This document shows positions 1 through 6,449 of a stretch of 8,500 bases of DNA, piece after piece (position 1 is the first letter of the stretch; each line of letters starts with the position of its first letter). The position numbers were made by a program, and so were the translations under genes. A model generated the notes under the pieces. The model made no database searches. It saw only the letters and a program-made list of their open reading frames with translations, and was not told the origin of the DNA. This DNA is from an uncultured Pseudobdellovibrionaceae bacterium (GTDB lineage: Bacteria > Bdellovibrionota > Bdellovibrionia > Bdellovibrionales > JAMPXM01), in assembly GCA_934277865.1 (NCBI GenBank), contig CAKQVW010000118.1:1-8500 (forward strand), in the 5' to 3' direction.

Positions 1-27
1 GACACGAATGGTCGACTTTCTTATCAA

Positions 28-33
28 AAGGAG
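28..33 (+). promoter_or_regulatory. Ribosome binding site of the M23 peptidase gene
   Basis: AAGGAG lies 9 nt before the GTG at 43. It decides the start in favour of GTG 43 over TTG 46 and ATG 61, which are too far downstream or lack their own site. Confidence 0.8.
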
Positions 34-42
34 CTTTGCGAC

Positions 43-1344
43 GTGTTGGCGCGCAGAACCATGATCTCTTCACTGCTGCTACTTTCGATACTCACAATCG
101 GAAGTTCCGCTTTCGGCCAAGCGACCGAAAAGCCTCGTCCTGCGCGCGCAGCAACACTTAAGCCGGCCCCTCAACCCGCACGCAAGCCCTATCAAGAACC
201 CGTCGAACAAACGATGAAACGCCTCGACGATTCGCAGACCATTTTAAAGGCCTACGCCGAGCATTTCTCAGAAAACTGGAACTCGTTTGATTCCGACAGC
301 TTGCCGATGATTTTGGAAGGACTGGCAACTGAAACAGTGTTGGCGGAGATCATTCGTTCGGTCTACACGGAATCCCTTCGGCAAGGCTGGAAAACGGCCG
401 ATCGCTACAACATCTTTCCCATCCATCAGTCCGCTATGAACTCGCAGTTGAAGGACTCTCTAAAGTTCGATTCTGGCGGAGCGCGTGTTGCGGTTTTTGG
501 CTTACGCATGGGGAAACGTGTTCGCGGCATCATCCTGACTTCGCACTATCAACCGACACTGCCCGGCGAACTCGATCGCCAGTTCCGAAGTAACCAGATT
601 CAAGAATCGCTGATGTCGGCACGAGAAACCTTTAACCAATACGCCGGCGAACTGATCGAACGCATGAAAAGCCGCGACCCCCGAGTCAGTGAGTATCTCC
701 CGTTAAAGAGTGATTCTGAATCATGGGTTTTGGGCTGTGAGAAAGTGATCAACGAAAAATTTTGTGTCAATGCACGGGTGTTTGATTCCAACGACACTCG
801 CACCGACATCTTTTATGACGCACTAATGGGAAACATCGAGGCAGATCCCCGCTTAAGAGCCATCAAAGCCACCAAACTTGCCTGGCCGGTGAAAGACTCT
901 TACATCTCGCGAGGCTTTAAGGTCGAATGTTCGCGCTGCGACCGCAATCACTACGGACTTGATCTTGCGACCCCCAAAGGCACCCTGATTCACTCTATTC
1001 AATCCGGTGTTGTGATCAAATTAGAAAATCTCTCGGGCTGGGGTCGAACAGCCGTCATCGAACACACTCTTCCAAATGGCGATCGCTTTGTGTCGTTGTA
1101 TGCTCACCTTTCGCAATTCAAAAAAGGTCTGAAAGTCGGTCAGAGCGTCGAACGCGGAGAAGTGATCGCGCGAAGTGGAAACACGGGCATGTCGACAGGC
1201 CCACACTTGCATATGGAAATCCGCTACGCACCGGACGGCCGAGAGTCGATCGATACACTTCGCCAACCTCGCAGCCAGATAGAACGCCCGCTGGATCCGT
1301 TGCGGGTGCTTGACGTCTTCAATATCTTTGTCGACGGAGAATAA
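43..1344 (+). CDS. Secreted M23 (LytM-type) peptidoglycan endopeptidase
   Basis: Probable zinc metallopeptidase that cleaves peptide cross-links of peptidoglycan outside the inner membrane. Residues 1-26 look like a Sec signal peptide (basic start, hydrophobic core 8-19, small residues before a cut near 24-27). A Pro/Ala/Lys-rich linker follows to about 55, then an unassigned, mostly helical-looking region to about 290, then the M23 domain at about 295-405. All expected metal and catalytic residues are visible: H303 and D307 in HxGxD, H355 in YAHL, and H388/H390 in the HLH motif. Two cysteine pairs, C232/C241 and C296/C299, could form disulfides. The GTG start is chosen because AAGGAG lies 9 nt upstream; the ATG at 61 has no ribosome site. 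The frame is open to the window's left edge, so a longer form is not excluded, but the signal peptide argues against it. The family is secure, the substrate is inferred. Confidence 0.93.
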   Translation: MLARRTMISSLLLLSILTIGSSAFGQATEKPRPARAATLKPAPQPARKPYQEPVEQTMKRLDDSQTILKAYAEHFSENWNSFDSDSLPMILEGLATETVLAEIIRSVYTESLRQGWKTADRYNIFPIHQSAMNSQLKDSLKFDSGGARVAVFGLRMGKRVRGIILTSHYQPTLPGELDRQFRSNQIQESLMSARETFNQYAGELIERMKSRDPRVSEYLPLKSDSESWVLGCEKVINEKFCVNARVFDSNDTRTDIFYDALMGNIEADPRLRAIKATKLAWPVKDSYISRGFKVECSRCDRNHYGLDLATPKGTLIHSIQSGVVIKLENLSGWGRTAVIEHTLPNGDRFVSLYAHLSQFKKGLKVGQSVERGEVIARSGNTGMSTGPHLHMEIRYAPDGRESIDTLRQPRSQIERPLDPLRVLDVFNIFVDGE

Positions 1345-1390
1345 AACCCACTTGAATCATCAGCTTGCCGCACGGCGACTAAGTTCTTTC

Positions 1391-1421
1391 ACCAAGTACC
1401 TTGCAGTACACAGTACATGGT
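1391..1421 (+). promoter_or_regulatory. Probable PadR operator (imperfect palindrome)
   Basis: An imperfect palindrome centred on base 1406. The outer arms ACCAAGTAC (1391-1399) and GTACATGGT (1413-1421) match at 8 of 9 positions, and over the full 31 bases 11 of 15 pairs are complementary. Within it AGTAC occurs three times (1395, 1405, 1412) and CAGTACA is repeated in tandem at 1404-1417. PadR-family dimers bind such dyads and commonly repress their own promoter. The site sits 15 nt before the padR ATG and overlaps the best -35 and spacer, as expected for autorepression. That PadR binds here is inference. Confidence 0.6.
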
Positions 1422-1429
1422 GATACAAA
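1401..1429 (+). promoter_or_regulatory. Candidate sigma-70 promoter of the padR operon
   Basis: TTGCAG (1401-1406) and TACAAA (1424-1429) are separated by 17 nt and resemble -35 and -10 boxes (each 4 of 6 to consensus). Transcription would start at about 1436, on or beside the padR ATG, so the message would have almost no leader. This fits the lack of a good Shine-Dalgarno sequence before that ATG. It is read by eye only and the boxes are imperfect. Confidence 0.4.
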
Positions 1430-1435
1430 GAACCA

Positions 1436-1756
1436 ATGAATACGCAGTTCCATAAGGGTGTTGTCGAAATGTGCGTCTTAGCTCTGGTGGCCAAACAGGA
1501 CCACTATGGCTATGAACTCGTGAACGCGATCTCGACGCAGATTCCAATTTCCGAAGGCACGATCTACCCGATCCTAAGGCGACTCACGCAAGAGGGGTAT
1601 TTCGAAACCTACCTTGTCGAAAGCAACGAAGGCCCGCCTCGCAAGTACTATCGTATGACGAAAACCGGTCGAAGCTTCACCCAGTCGCTGATCAAGCAGT
1701 GGGAAGACTTCACCGACAGTGTCGACAAAATCATTCATCTGAAACCGAAGAACTAA
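1436..1756 (+). CDS. PadR-family transcriptional repressor
   Basis: A 106-residue winged helix-turn-helix protein of the short PadR type. The N-terminal helix carries the family pattern around VLALVAKQDHYGYEL (14-28). The recognition-helix region is SEGTIYPILRRLTQEGYF (39-56), and the wing follows with the typical GPPRKYYRMTKTG (66-78). A C-terminal helix at about 79-105 would form the dimer. The length is normal for the subfamily. It is first in an operon with a DUF1700 membrane protein (16 nt gap) and a DUF4097 protein, a widely conserved order in which PadR controls the operon and responds to a membrane or envelope state. The palindrome just upstream suggests autorepression. The ATG has no strong ribosome site; only a weak AAAG lies nearby, which fits leaderless translation. 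The family is certain; the signal sensed is unknown. Confidence 0.95.
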   Translation: MNTQFHKGVVEMCVLALVAKQDHYGYELVNAISTQIPISEGTIYPILRRLTQEGYFETYLVESNEGPPRKYYRMTKTGRSFTQSLIKQWEDFTDSVDKIIHLKPKN

Positions 1757-1761
1757 GGGAG
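1755..1761 (+). promoter_or_regulatory. Ribosome binding site of the DUF1700 gene
   Basis: AAGGGAG overlaps the padR TAA stop (1754-1756) and lies 11 nt before the GTG at 1773. It supports the GTG start and translation close behind padR. Confidence 0.6.
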
Positions 1762-1772
1762 AAGACTGAAAC

Positions 1773-2396
1773 GTGGTCCACACCATTCAAACTCAACAAG
1801 ACTACCTCCAGGCGCTTAAAAAACACCTAAGCCCCCTCCCCGAGTCGGAACGTGCCGACATTCTTCGCGATCAAGAAGAGTTTTTCCGCGAGGCGATCGC
1901 AAACGGCCGAACAGAACTTGATGTCATCGGGAGCCTCGGCGAACCCAGACAGCTCGCGCGCGCCCTGATTGCAGAATCGCGTTTGGCGGCGACTGAAAAT
2001 CTAATGAAACCAACCGATAGCGGTGCTCGTAATCCTTTGTCCGACCAGCTCAAATCAGCTCTTCGAGCAGTTTTGGCGATCGTGACGCTTGCGCCGTTCA
2101 ATTTGATTTTTGTGCTCGGACCGTTTTTAGGTTTACTTGGTTGCTTGTTGGCCGGGTGGGTGGTGGGCGCCGCCTTTTTGATTGCGGGCGGCGCCTCCCT
2201 CTTTTTTATTTTCACCGAACTCAACACGGCAGCCGCCAGCAATTGGGCGCACGTCTCAAGCGTGCTCTTCGCACTCGGGGTCGGGGCAGCAAGCGTCGCA
2301 TTTTTGGGTTTCATGGCGTGGGTCTCAAGCCTCGTCGCACAGCTGACAGTCAAGTACCTACGCTGGAATCTTCAAATCATTCAGGCCAAAGCCTAA
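1773..2396 (+). CDS. DUF1700 (HAAS-type) membrane protein, partner of PadR
   Basis: A 207-residue inner-membrane protein. The cytoplasmic N-terminus (about 1-75) shows the DUF1700 pattern: a leading helix (DYLQALKKHLSPLPESE), then ADILRDQEEFFREAIANGR, then LDVIGSLGEPRQLARALI (49-66). A linker is followed by a hydrophobic half with membrane segments at about 97-125, 127-148 and 160-190. This domain is known to occur next to PadR regulators and is thought to relay a membrane signal to them; direct contact with this PadR is inference. GTG start with a ribosome site at 1755-1761; 16 nt after padR and 31 nt before the DUF4097 gene. Oddity: the segment coding for residues 131-147 contains a GC-rich inverted repeat followed by a T-run that looks like a terminator. 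The family call is firm, its exact job is not known. Confidence 0.88.
   Translation: MVHTIQTQQDYLQALKKHLSPLPESERADILRDQEEFFREAIANGRTELDVIGSLGEPRQLARALIAESRLAATENLMKPTDSGARNPLSDQLKSALRAVLAIVTLAPFNLIFVLGPFLGLLGCLLAGWVVGAAFLIAGGASLFFIFTELNTAAASNWAHVSSVLFALGVGAASVAFLGFMAWVSSLVAQLTVKYLRWNLQIIQAKA
2166..2212 (+). terminator. Terminator-like hairpin inside the DUF1700 gene (possible attenuator)
   Basis: GGCGCCGCC (2166-2174) and GGCGGCGCC (2187-2195) are a perfect 9-bp all-G/C inverted repeat with a 12-nt loop. TTTTTT at 2202-2207 and TTTT at 2209-2212 follow. On RNA this resembles an intrinsic terminator, but the T-run begins about 6 nt after the stem, further than is usual. The bases also encode Gly/Ala and then Leu/Phe in a membrane segment, so the match may be a by-product of codon choice. 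Confidence 0.3.
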
Positions 2397-2413
2397 ACGG
2401 AAACCTCATCTAG

Positions 2414-2418
2414 AAAGG
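2414..2418 (+). promoter_or_regulatory. Ribosome binding site of the DUF4097 gene
   Basis: AAAGG lies 9 nt before the ATG at 2428 and 18 nt before the in-frame ATG at 2437, so it favours the first ATG. Confidence 0.5.
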
Positions 2419-2427
2419 CCAATCTCC

Positions 2428-3417
2428 ATGTTTCTTATGAAAGTCAGCATCGGAAGTCTCCTGCTCAGTATCGCCCTCTTCACGGCAAGCTACCTCAGCT
2501 CACTCAATCTGCCCGAGGCCAGTCAGTACGATTTTCCTGAATCTATCGGAAGGCACTACGCGGTGGCCAGTGGTGGCACTACCGAGTTTGGCCAGATGGC
2601 GAGCTTTGAGGAAAAGATCCCACTACAAAACGGGTCCGTGCAAATTCGAGAAATAGAAATCGAGACGACATCGATCAAAGTCGAAATCGAATCTCACCAA
2701 GATCCGACCGTTAAAACCATCGACATCCAACTGCAGTCCCAGCGCGCCGAAAAAGATCGCCCCGTTCTCGTCGACACCAGTCGAGGTCAGGTCTTGCGCC
2801 TGATGACTAACGAACTCACAAACCCCAATCGCCGAAGTTCGTTTATGGTATTCAACTTTGACGACGAGACGACAAAACGACCACGAAACGCCTTGCTGAT
2901 TCGCATTCCTCAGGAGATCGAGACATTGAAGGTGCGAACCGTCTCCGCCAATCTCTTTATGAAAGCCCGCCCTGACCAGCTTCATTTTCAATCAAAATCC
3001 GGCAATCTTGTGTTGGCCCCTAGCCTTCCCGAAACTTCCCTTCGCCGTACCGTCGGCAATCTCAGTGTGGAAACCGTCAGCGGAAAATTAAAAGGACCAG
3101 GCGACTTTCAAGCGCTCAAGTTCAACAGTGTGTCCGGCGACGTGAAGCTCACAAGCTGGGGAAACGAAATTGAATCCGTCTCTTCGCAAACCGTGTCTGG
3201 CGATTTTGAAGTGGAGCTTCCAAGCCTTGCGGAACTCCAAAACATCGATGCCAACATCAGTTTTGATTCCAAAACTGGGAAACTCAAAGTCGACGAGCAA
3301 ACTCAAAAGACAAATTCTTTCAAGATGGGAAATGGTCGCGCCACAGTTTCGGTGGTTTCCGTATCCGGAAATTTTGAAATCTCCACCGAAACTCATGATG
3401 CTCACGACGACGAGTAG
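2428..3417 (+). CDS. DUF4097-family beta-repeat protein with N-terminal membrane anchor
   Basis: A 329-residue protein, third gene of the PadR operon. Residues 5-25 are a hydrophobic signal or anchor (KVSIGSLLLSIALFTASYL), so the rest probably lies outside the inner membrane. From about residue 168 onward the chain carries repeated beta-turn units of the type V/S-S-G-N/K/D: SGN 191-193, VSGK 217-220, VSGD 235-238, VSGD 256-259, a weaker KTGK 282-285 and VSGN 312-315. Such repeats are the hallmark of DUF4097 ('putative adhesin') proteins, predicted to form a right-handed beta structure. The family often accompanies PadR and DUF1700 genes, as here. The adhesin label is historical; a sensor or scaffold role at the envelope is as plausible. 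The gene ends 9 nt from the end of the convergent helicase gene. Residues 30-160 are not clearly assigned beyond beta-rich character. Confidence 0.85.
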   Translation: MFLMKVSIGSLLLSIALFTASYLSSLNLPEASQYDFPESIGRHYAVASGGTTEFGQMASFEEKIPLQNGSVQIREIEIETTSIKVEIESHQDPTVKTIDIQLQSQRAEKDRPVLVDTSRGQVLRLMTNELTNPNRRSSFMVFNFDDETTKRPRNALLIRIPQEIETLKVRTVSANLFMKARPDQLHFQSKSGNLVLAPSLPETSLRRTVGNLSVETVSGKLKGPGDFQALKFNSVSGDVKLTSWGNEIESVSSQTVSGDFEVELPSLAELQNIDANISFDSKTGKLKVDEQTQKTNSFKMGNGRATVSVVSVSGNFEISTETHDAHDDE

Positions 3418-3426
3418 GCGGCAGGA

Positions 3427-5619
3427 TTACGACTTTGGCTTAGGAATCGTAAACGTTTTTTGAAAACGATTTTTGGAGAATTCCTGAGCCTTGTCCTTCG
3501 CCTGTTCATTGGCGAGCTTATCGAGCTCGGCCATCTCCTCTGGCGTTCGTTCGGGCTGCGCCTGCAGCGCCGCCGATTTCTGATCGAGTTTGGCAAACAA
3601 AGCACCGAGACGACTTGCGCGCTCGGCCTTGGCAAGTGGCCTTGCACCGTCGTCATAGCGACGAATCATGCCCTCGGGAATTTCTTGAATGAAACGCGAA
3701 AGCGTCACGGGTGCCAAGCGGCCGAACCGCCGGCGCACCTTCGCCGCTGACAAGATCAGATGTTTCCGAGCCCTGGTGACGCCTACATAAAAGAGGCGAC
3801 GCTCTTCGGAAACGTCCTCGCCAAGTGTTCTGTGTGGAAGCAAGTCCTCTTCACAGCCAATCAAACAGACCGCATCGAACTCAAGCCCCTTGCACGCGTG
3901 CAGTGTGAGAAGCTGAATCTTTTTATCGAGCTCTTCTTCCTCGTTGGCATCTGAATCACGAAGCTCCATCGCGTCCATAAACTTGGACAACGTCTTTATC
4001 GTAGGAGCCCCCTCTTCGCGCGCAAGATAAGAATCCAAAACGCGCGCCAAGACCTCGATCACCATCCAACGTTTTTCAAAAGCTTCACTCTCTTTATGCA
4101 GCGTTCGAATGTGCTCTCGGTACTTGATCTCGTCGAGATAGGCCAAAAGCCGTTTCCCTGGCGAATCCCCCTCCGTACCCGTGGGAGTGAGGATTTTTTC
4201 TGGGAGCCCATCCAGTGAGGCAAACAACTGATCAATCGCCTCACCGGCTCGCTCCTGAATGCCCGCCATCTGCCATTTTCTGGCCGCGACATGGAATCTC
4301 ACACCCTGCTTGTCCGCCCACCCGGTGATGCGATCAACCGACGTTTCGCCGATCCCTCGGGGAGGTGTCGAAAGAATTCGTCGAAACGCCACTTCGTTTG
4401 GTGAGATCGAACAACGAAGATAGGCCAAAACATCCTTCACTTCTTTGCGATCAAAAAAGGCGGTTCCACCTGTGATGGCATATGGAATTCCATCGCGACG
4501 AAGTTCCCCCTCGAGAAGCCCCCCTTGCCCGTTTGAACGGTACAGGACAGCAATCTCACGCGGGGTGATTCCCTTTTCGAGAAATTCCCGGACTCGTAGC
4601 ACTGTTTGACTGACTTCGAGTTCTTCTGTTTCGTAAGAGAAAAACTCGGGCCGCTCGCCAGGGTCGGCATCGGGGTCAGGCCGCAACTGTTTCCCGTGGC
4701 GTTCGGTGTTGTTGGCGATGATCGAATTGGCGAGTTCCAGGATCAACGGAGACGAGCGATAGTTTCGCTCGAGCCGCACGACCTTCGCGCCTTTAAATTC
4801 TTTTGGAAATTCCAGAATATTGGCGACTCGCGCCCCTCGCCAGCCATAGATCGACTGATCGTCATCACCGACCACCGTGATATTTCCGGTCTGACTTTGA
4901 ATTTCGCGCACAAGCTCGAGCTGCGCACCGTTGGTGTCCTGAAACTCGTCGACCATGAGAAAGTCGAACATGGAGCTTAAATCGCGATGCAGAGCTTCGT
5001 CTTGCCGAACCGCGGTCAGGGGCCGAATGAGAAGATCAGAAAAGTCGGCGACTCCCAATAGCTCTAGGCGACGGCGATATTTTGGCAACACGGCAGCCGC
5101 GATGACCTCGTAATCATCTTCTTCGTTGTGACCCATTTTATCAGGACTTCGTCCTGAGATCGCGGCTTCTTCACGCCACGTGTTCATCATCTCCAAGATA
5201 CGATCAATGCGAAAACTGTCCTTCGAAGGAAGTTTGGTGTCTTTGAGAATCTCTCGCACGATGCCTTCGGCATCCGACGAATCAATCACCCCAAACCCAC
5301 TGGGAAGCGAAAGCTTTTTGTGATGCTTTCGCATCCACTGCAGACCGAAGCTATGAAACGTGCCGGTCCAAATCGCCTTGGCTTCGTCACCAAGTCGAAC
5401 ACCCACACGATGTTTCAGTTCACGTGCCGCCTTGTTGGTGAACGTGAGCACACACACACGAGCGGGTTTCACGCCGACTTCATCTAGCAGACGGCCCGTA
5501 CGCGAAACCAACACCGTGGTTTTTCCTGAACCCGCACCCGCCAGAATAAGCAGCGGCCCCTCCGTGTGATTCACGGCCTCGATTTGCTCGGGGTTCAAAC
5601 CTTTTATCCACTTGGACAC
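3427..5619 (-). CDS. UvrD/PcrA/Rep-family SF1A DNA helicase
   Basis: A 730-residue ATP-driven 3'-5' DNA translocase of the UvrD/PcrA/Rep group, likely acting in DNA repair, replication restart or clearing of transcription complexes. All helicase motifs are present and intact: Q motif LNPEQIEAV (8-16), Walker A GAGSGKT (28-34), motif Ia TFTNKAARELK, Walker B VDEFQDTN (D224/E225), motif III GDDDQSIYGWRG (251-262), motif IV LERNYRS (283-289), motif V LHACKGLEF (573-581), and motif VI RRLFYVGVTRAR (ending at R618). The length is close to UvrD. The end differs: after about residue 640 there is an Ala/Glu/Lys-rich helical tail ending in a basic KPKS, with no Tudor-like domain. The GTG start has only a weak GCGAG as ribosome site, but no other start exists before the upstream in-frame stop. 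It is the last gene of a four-gene operon, 32 nt after the permease. The family is certain; the choice between UvrD, PcrA and Rep is open. Confidence 0.96.
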   Translation of the reverse strand: MSKWIKGLNPEQIEAVNHTEGPLLILAGAGSGKTTVLVSRTGRLLDEVGVKPARVCVLTFTNKAARELKHRVGVRLGDEAKAIWTGTFHSFGLQWMRKHHKKLSLPSGFGVIDSSDAEGIVREILKDTKLPSKDSFRIDRILEMMNTWREEAAISGRSPDKMGHNEEDDYEVIAAAVLPKYRRRLELLGVADFSDLLIRPLTAVRQDEALHRDLSSMFDFLMVDEFQDTNGAQLELVREIQSQTGNITVVGDDDQSIYGWRGARVANILEFPKEFKGAKVVRLERNYRSSPLILELANSIIANNTERHGKQLRPDPDADPGERPEFFSYETEELEVSQTVLRVREFLEKGITPREIAVLYRSNGQGGLLEGELRRDGIPYAITGGTAFFDRKEVKDVLAYLRCSISPNEVAFRRILSTPPRGIGETSVDRITGWADKQGVRFHVAARKWQMAGIQERAGEAIDQLFASLDGLPEKILTPTGTEGDSPGKRLLAYLDEIKYREHIRTLHKESEAFEKRWMVIEVLARVLDSYLAREEGAPTIKTLSKFMDAMELRDSDANEEEELDKKIQLLTLHACKGLEFDAVCLIGCEEDLLPHRTLGEDVSEERRLFYVGVTRARKHLILSAAKVRRRFGRLAPVTLSRFIQEIPEGMIRRYDDGARPLAKAERASRLGALFAKLDQKSAALQAQPERTPEEMAELDKLANEQAKDKAQEFSKNRFQKTFTIPKPKS
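3443..3474 (+). terminator. Candidate intrinsic terminator of the padR operon
   Basis: Two alternative hairpins precede TTTTT at 3470-3474: CGTTTT (3454-3459) pairing with AAAACG (3463-3468) across a 3-nt loop, or AATCGT (3445-3450) pairing with ACGATT (3466-3471). It starts about 25 nt after the DUF4097 stop and lies within the 3' coding end of the convergent helicase gene. The stems are short and A/T-rich, so it is weak. No terminator with a T-run was seen for the helicase operon in the other direction. Confidence 0.35.
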
Positions 5620-5651
5620 GTGTGAAAACTCGCTTTGAAGAAAACGAAAGA

Positions 5652-6449
5652 CTAAAAACTAGCGATCCCGATCACATGCAACAGGGACCGGACCGTCAAG
5701 CCTATGAGAAGCGTGCCCACCACCGCAAGTTTGATTCGCTGCGGAACTCTGGATTGAAACTGAAGGCCTACTTGCGAGGTCAAAATTGCTGTAATTGCGA
5801 GCAGACCCACCACTTCATAGGAAAAAAGCGTGGTCCCAGTGGACGCTGCCGAGTTCTCGACTACAAAGGTGAAAGCACTTGCCAAAGCCGAGAGCGCGAT
5901 CACCCCAATCGAGGTCGGCACCACTCGAGCCAGTGCGAGCTCCTGGATGCGATTTAAATACGGTAGCAAGACGACCCCCGTGCTGACGCCTGTAAATCCA
6001 CTTGCGACTCCGGCGACAAGCCCCGCCAAAAAATCCCAGGGCTTCGCAAATGAACGTCGATTGCCGACGGTCTTAAAAAAAACGTGATACGCCATCCAAC
6101 CGGTCGCGAGGCCAAAACCCGCAATCAAGGCGCGGCCTTCGACATACGAAGAAAACGTCGCGGCCACCGAGCTTCCGATCATCGCCGCGGGGCCAATTCG
6201 TAGCACTCGACACCAGTCCATCTCGCCACGAAAAATCACACGAATCGAATTGATCAACGCAACCGGTGCCAGCGCCACAAGTGAAGAAGCAACCGCCTGC
6301 CTCGGCTCCATGAGAAATACCAAGGGCAAAAGCGGCACCACGACCACCCCGCCGCCAAGGCCAAACAGCGATTGCGCAAGCCCAACCAACACCCCAATCG
6401 CGATGACAAAGGGCCAACCGGCTTGAATATCGTGAATCGCTAGTCCCAC
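5652..6449 (-). CDS. TauE/SafE-family (DUF81) membrane permease
   Basis: A 265-residue polytopic inner-membrane protein, probably an exporter or importer of a small anion; members of the family carry sulfite, sulfoacetate or related organosulfur compounds. It shows the two inverted halves of the family: the first around GLAQSLFGLGGGVVVVPLLP (23-42) followed by RQAVASSLVAL, and the second around LAGLVAGVASGFTGVSTGVV (141-160) followed by LLPYL. About eight membrane segments can be read. GTG start; GGAG at 6460-6463 lies 10 nt upstream on the minus strand, within the preceding gene, whose stop overlaps this start by 10 nt, so translation is probably coupled. The substrate cannot be told, and no sulfur-metabolism gene is nearby to guide the guess. 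Its place among nucleic-acid enzymes is unexpected. Confidence 0.9.
   Translation of the reverse strand: MGLAIHDIQAGWPFVIAIGVLVGLAQSLFGLGGGVVVVPLLPLVFLMEPRQAVASSLVALAPVALINSIRVIFRGEMDWCRVLRIGPAAMIGSSVAATFSSYVEGRALIAGFGLATGWMAYHVFFKTVGNRRSFAKPWDFLAGLVAGVASGFTGVSTGVVLLPYLNRIQELALARVVPTSIGVIALSALASAFTFVVENSAASTGTTLFSYEVVGLLAITAILTSQVGLQFQSRVPQRIKLAVVGTLLIGLTVRSLLHVIGIASF

Noticed and set aside
1..64. Open frame ending in TGA at 62-64, possible 3' end of an upstream gene overlapping the M23 start
   Set aside because: Only about 20 codons are visible and two other frames are also open here, so it cannot be told from chance without sequence to the left.
1365..1378. A short G/C hairpin after the M23 stop as a terminator
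   Set aside because: The stem has a loop of only 2 nt if fully paired and no T-run follows.
1871..2353. A 160-codon open frame on the minus strand opposite the DUF1700 gene
   Set aside because: It mirrors the DUF1700 gene, whose family motifs and ribosome site are clear; the antisense product has no recognisable motif and a composition typical of a shadow frame.
3460..4980. Several plus-strand open frames of 64-124 codons opposite the helicase
   Set aside because: They lie inside the helicase gene, whose motifs run continuously; no domain or start signal supports them.
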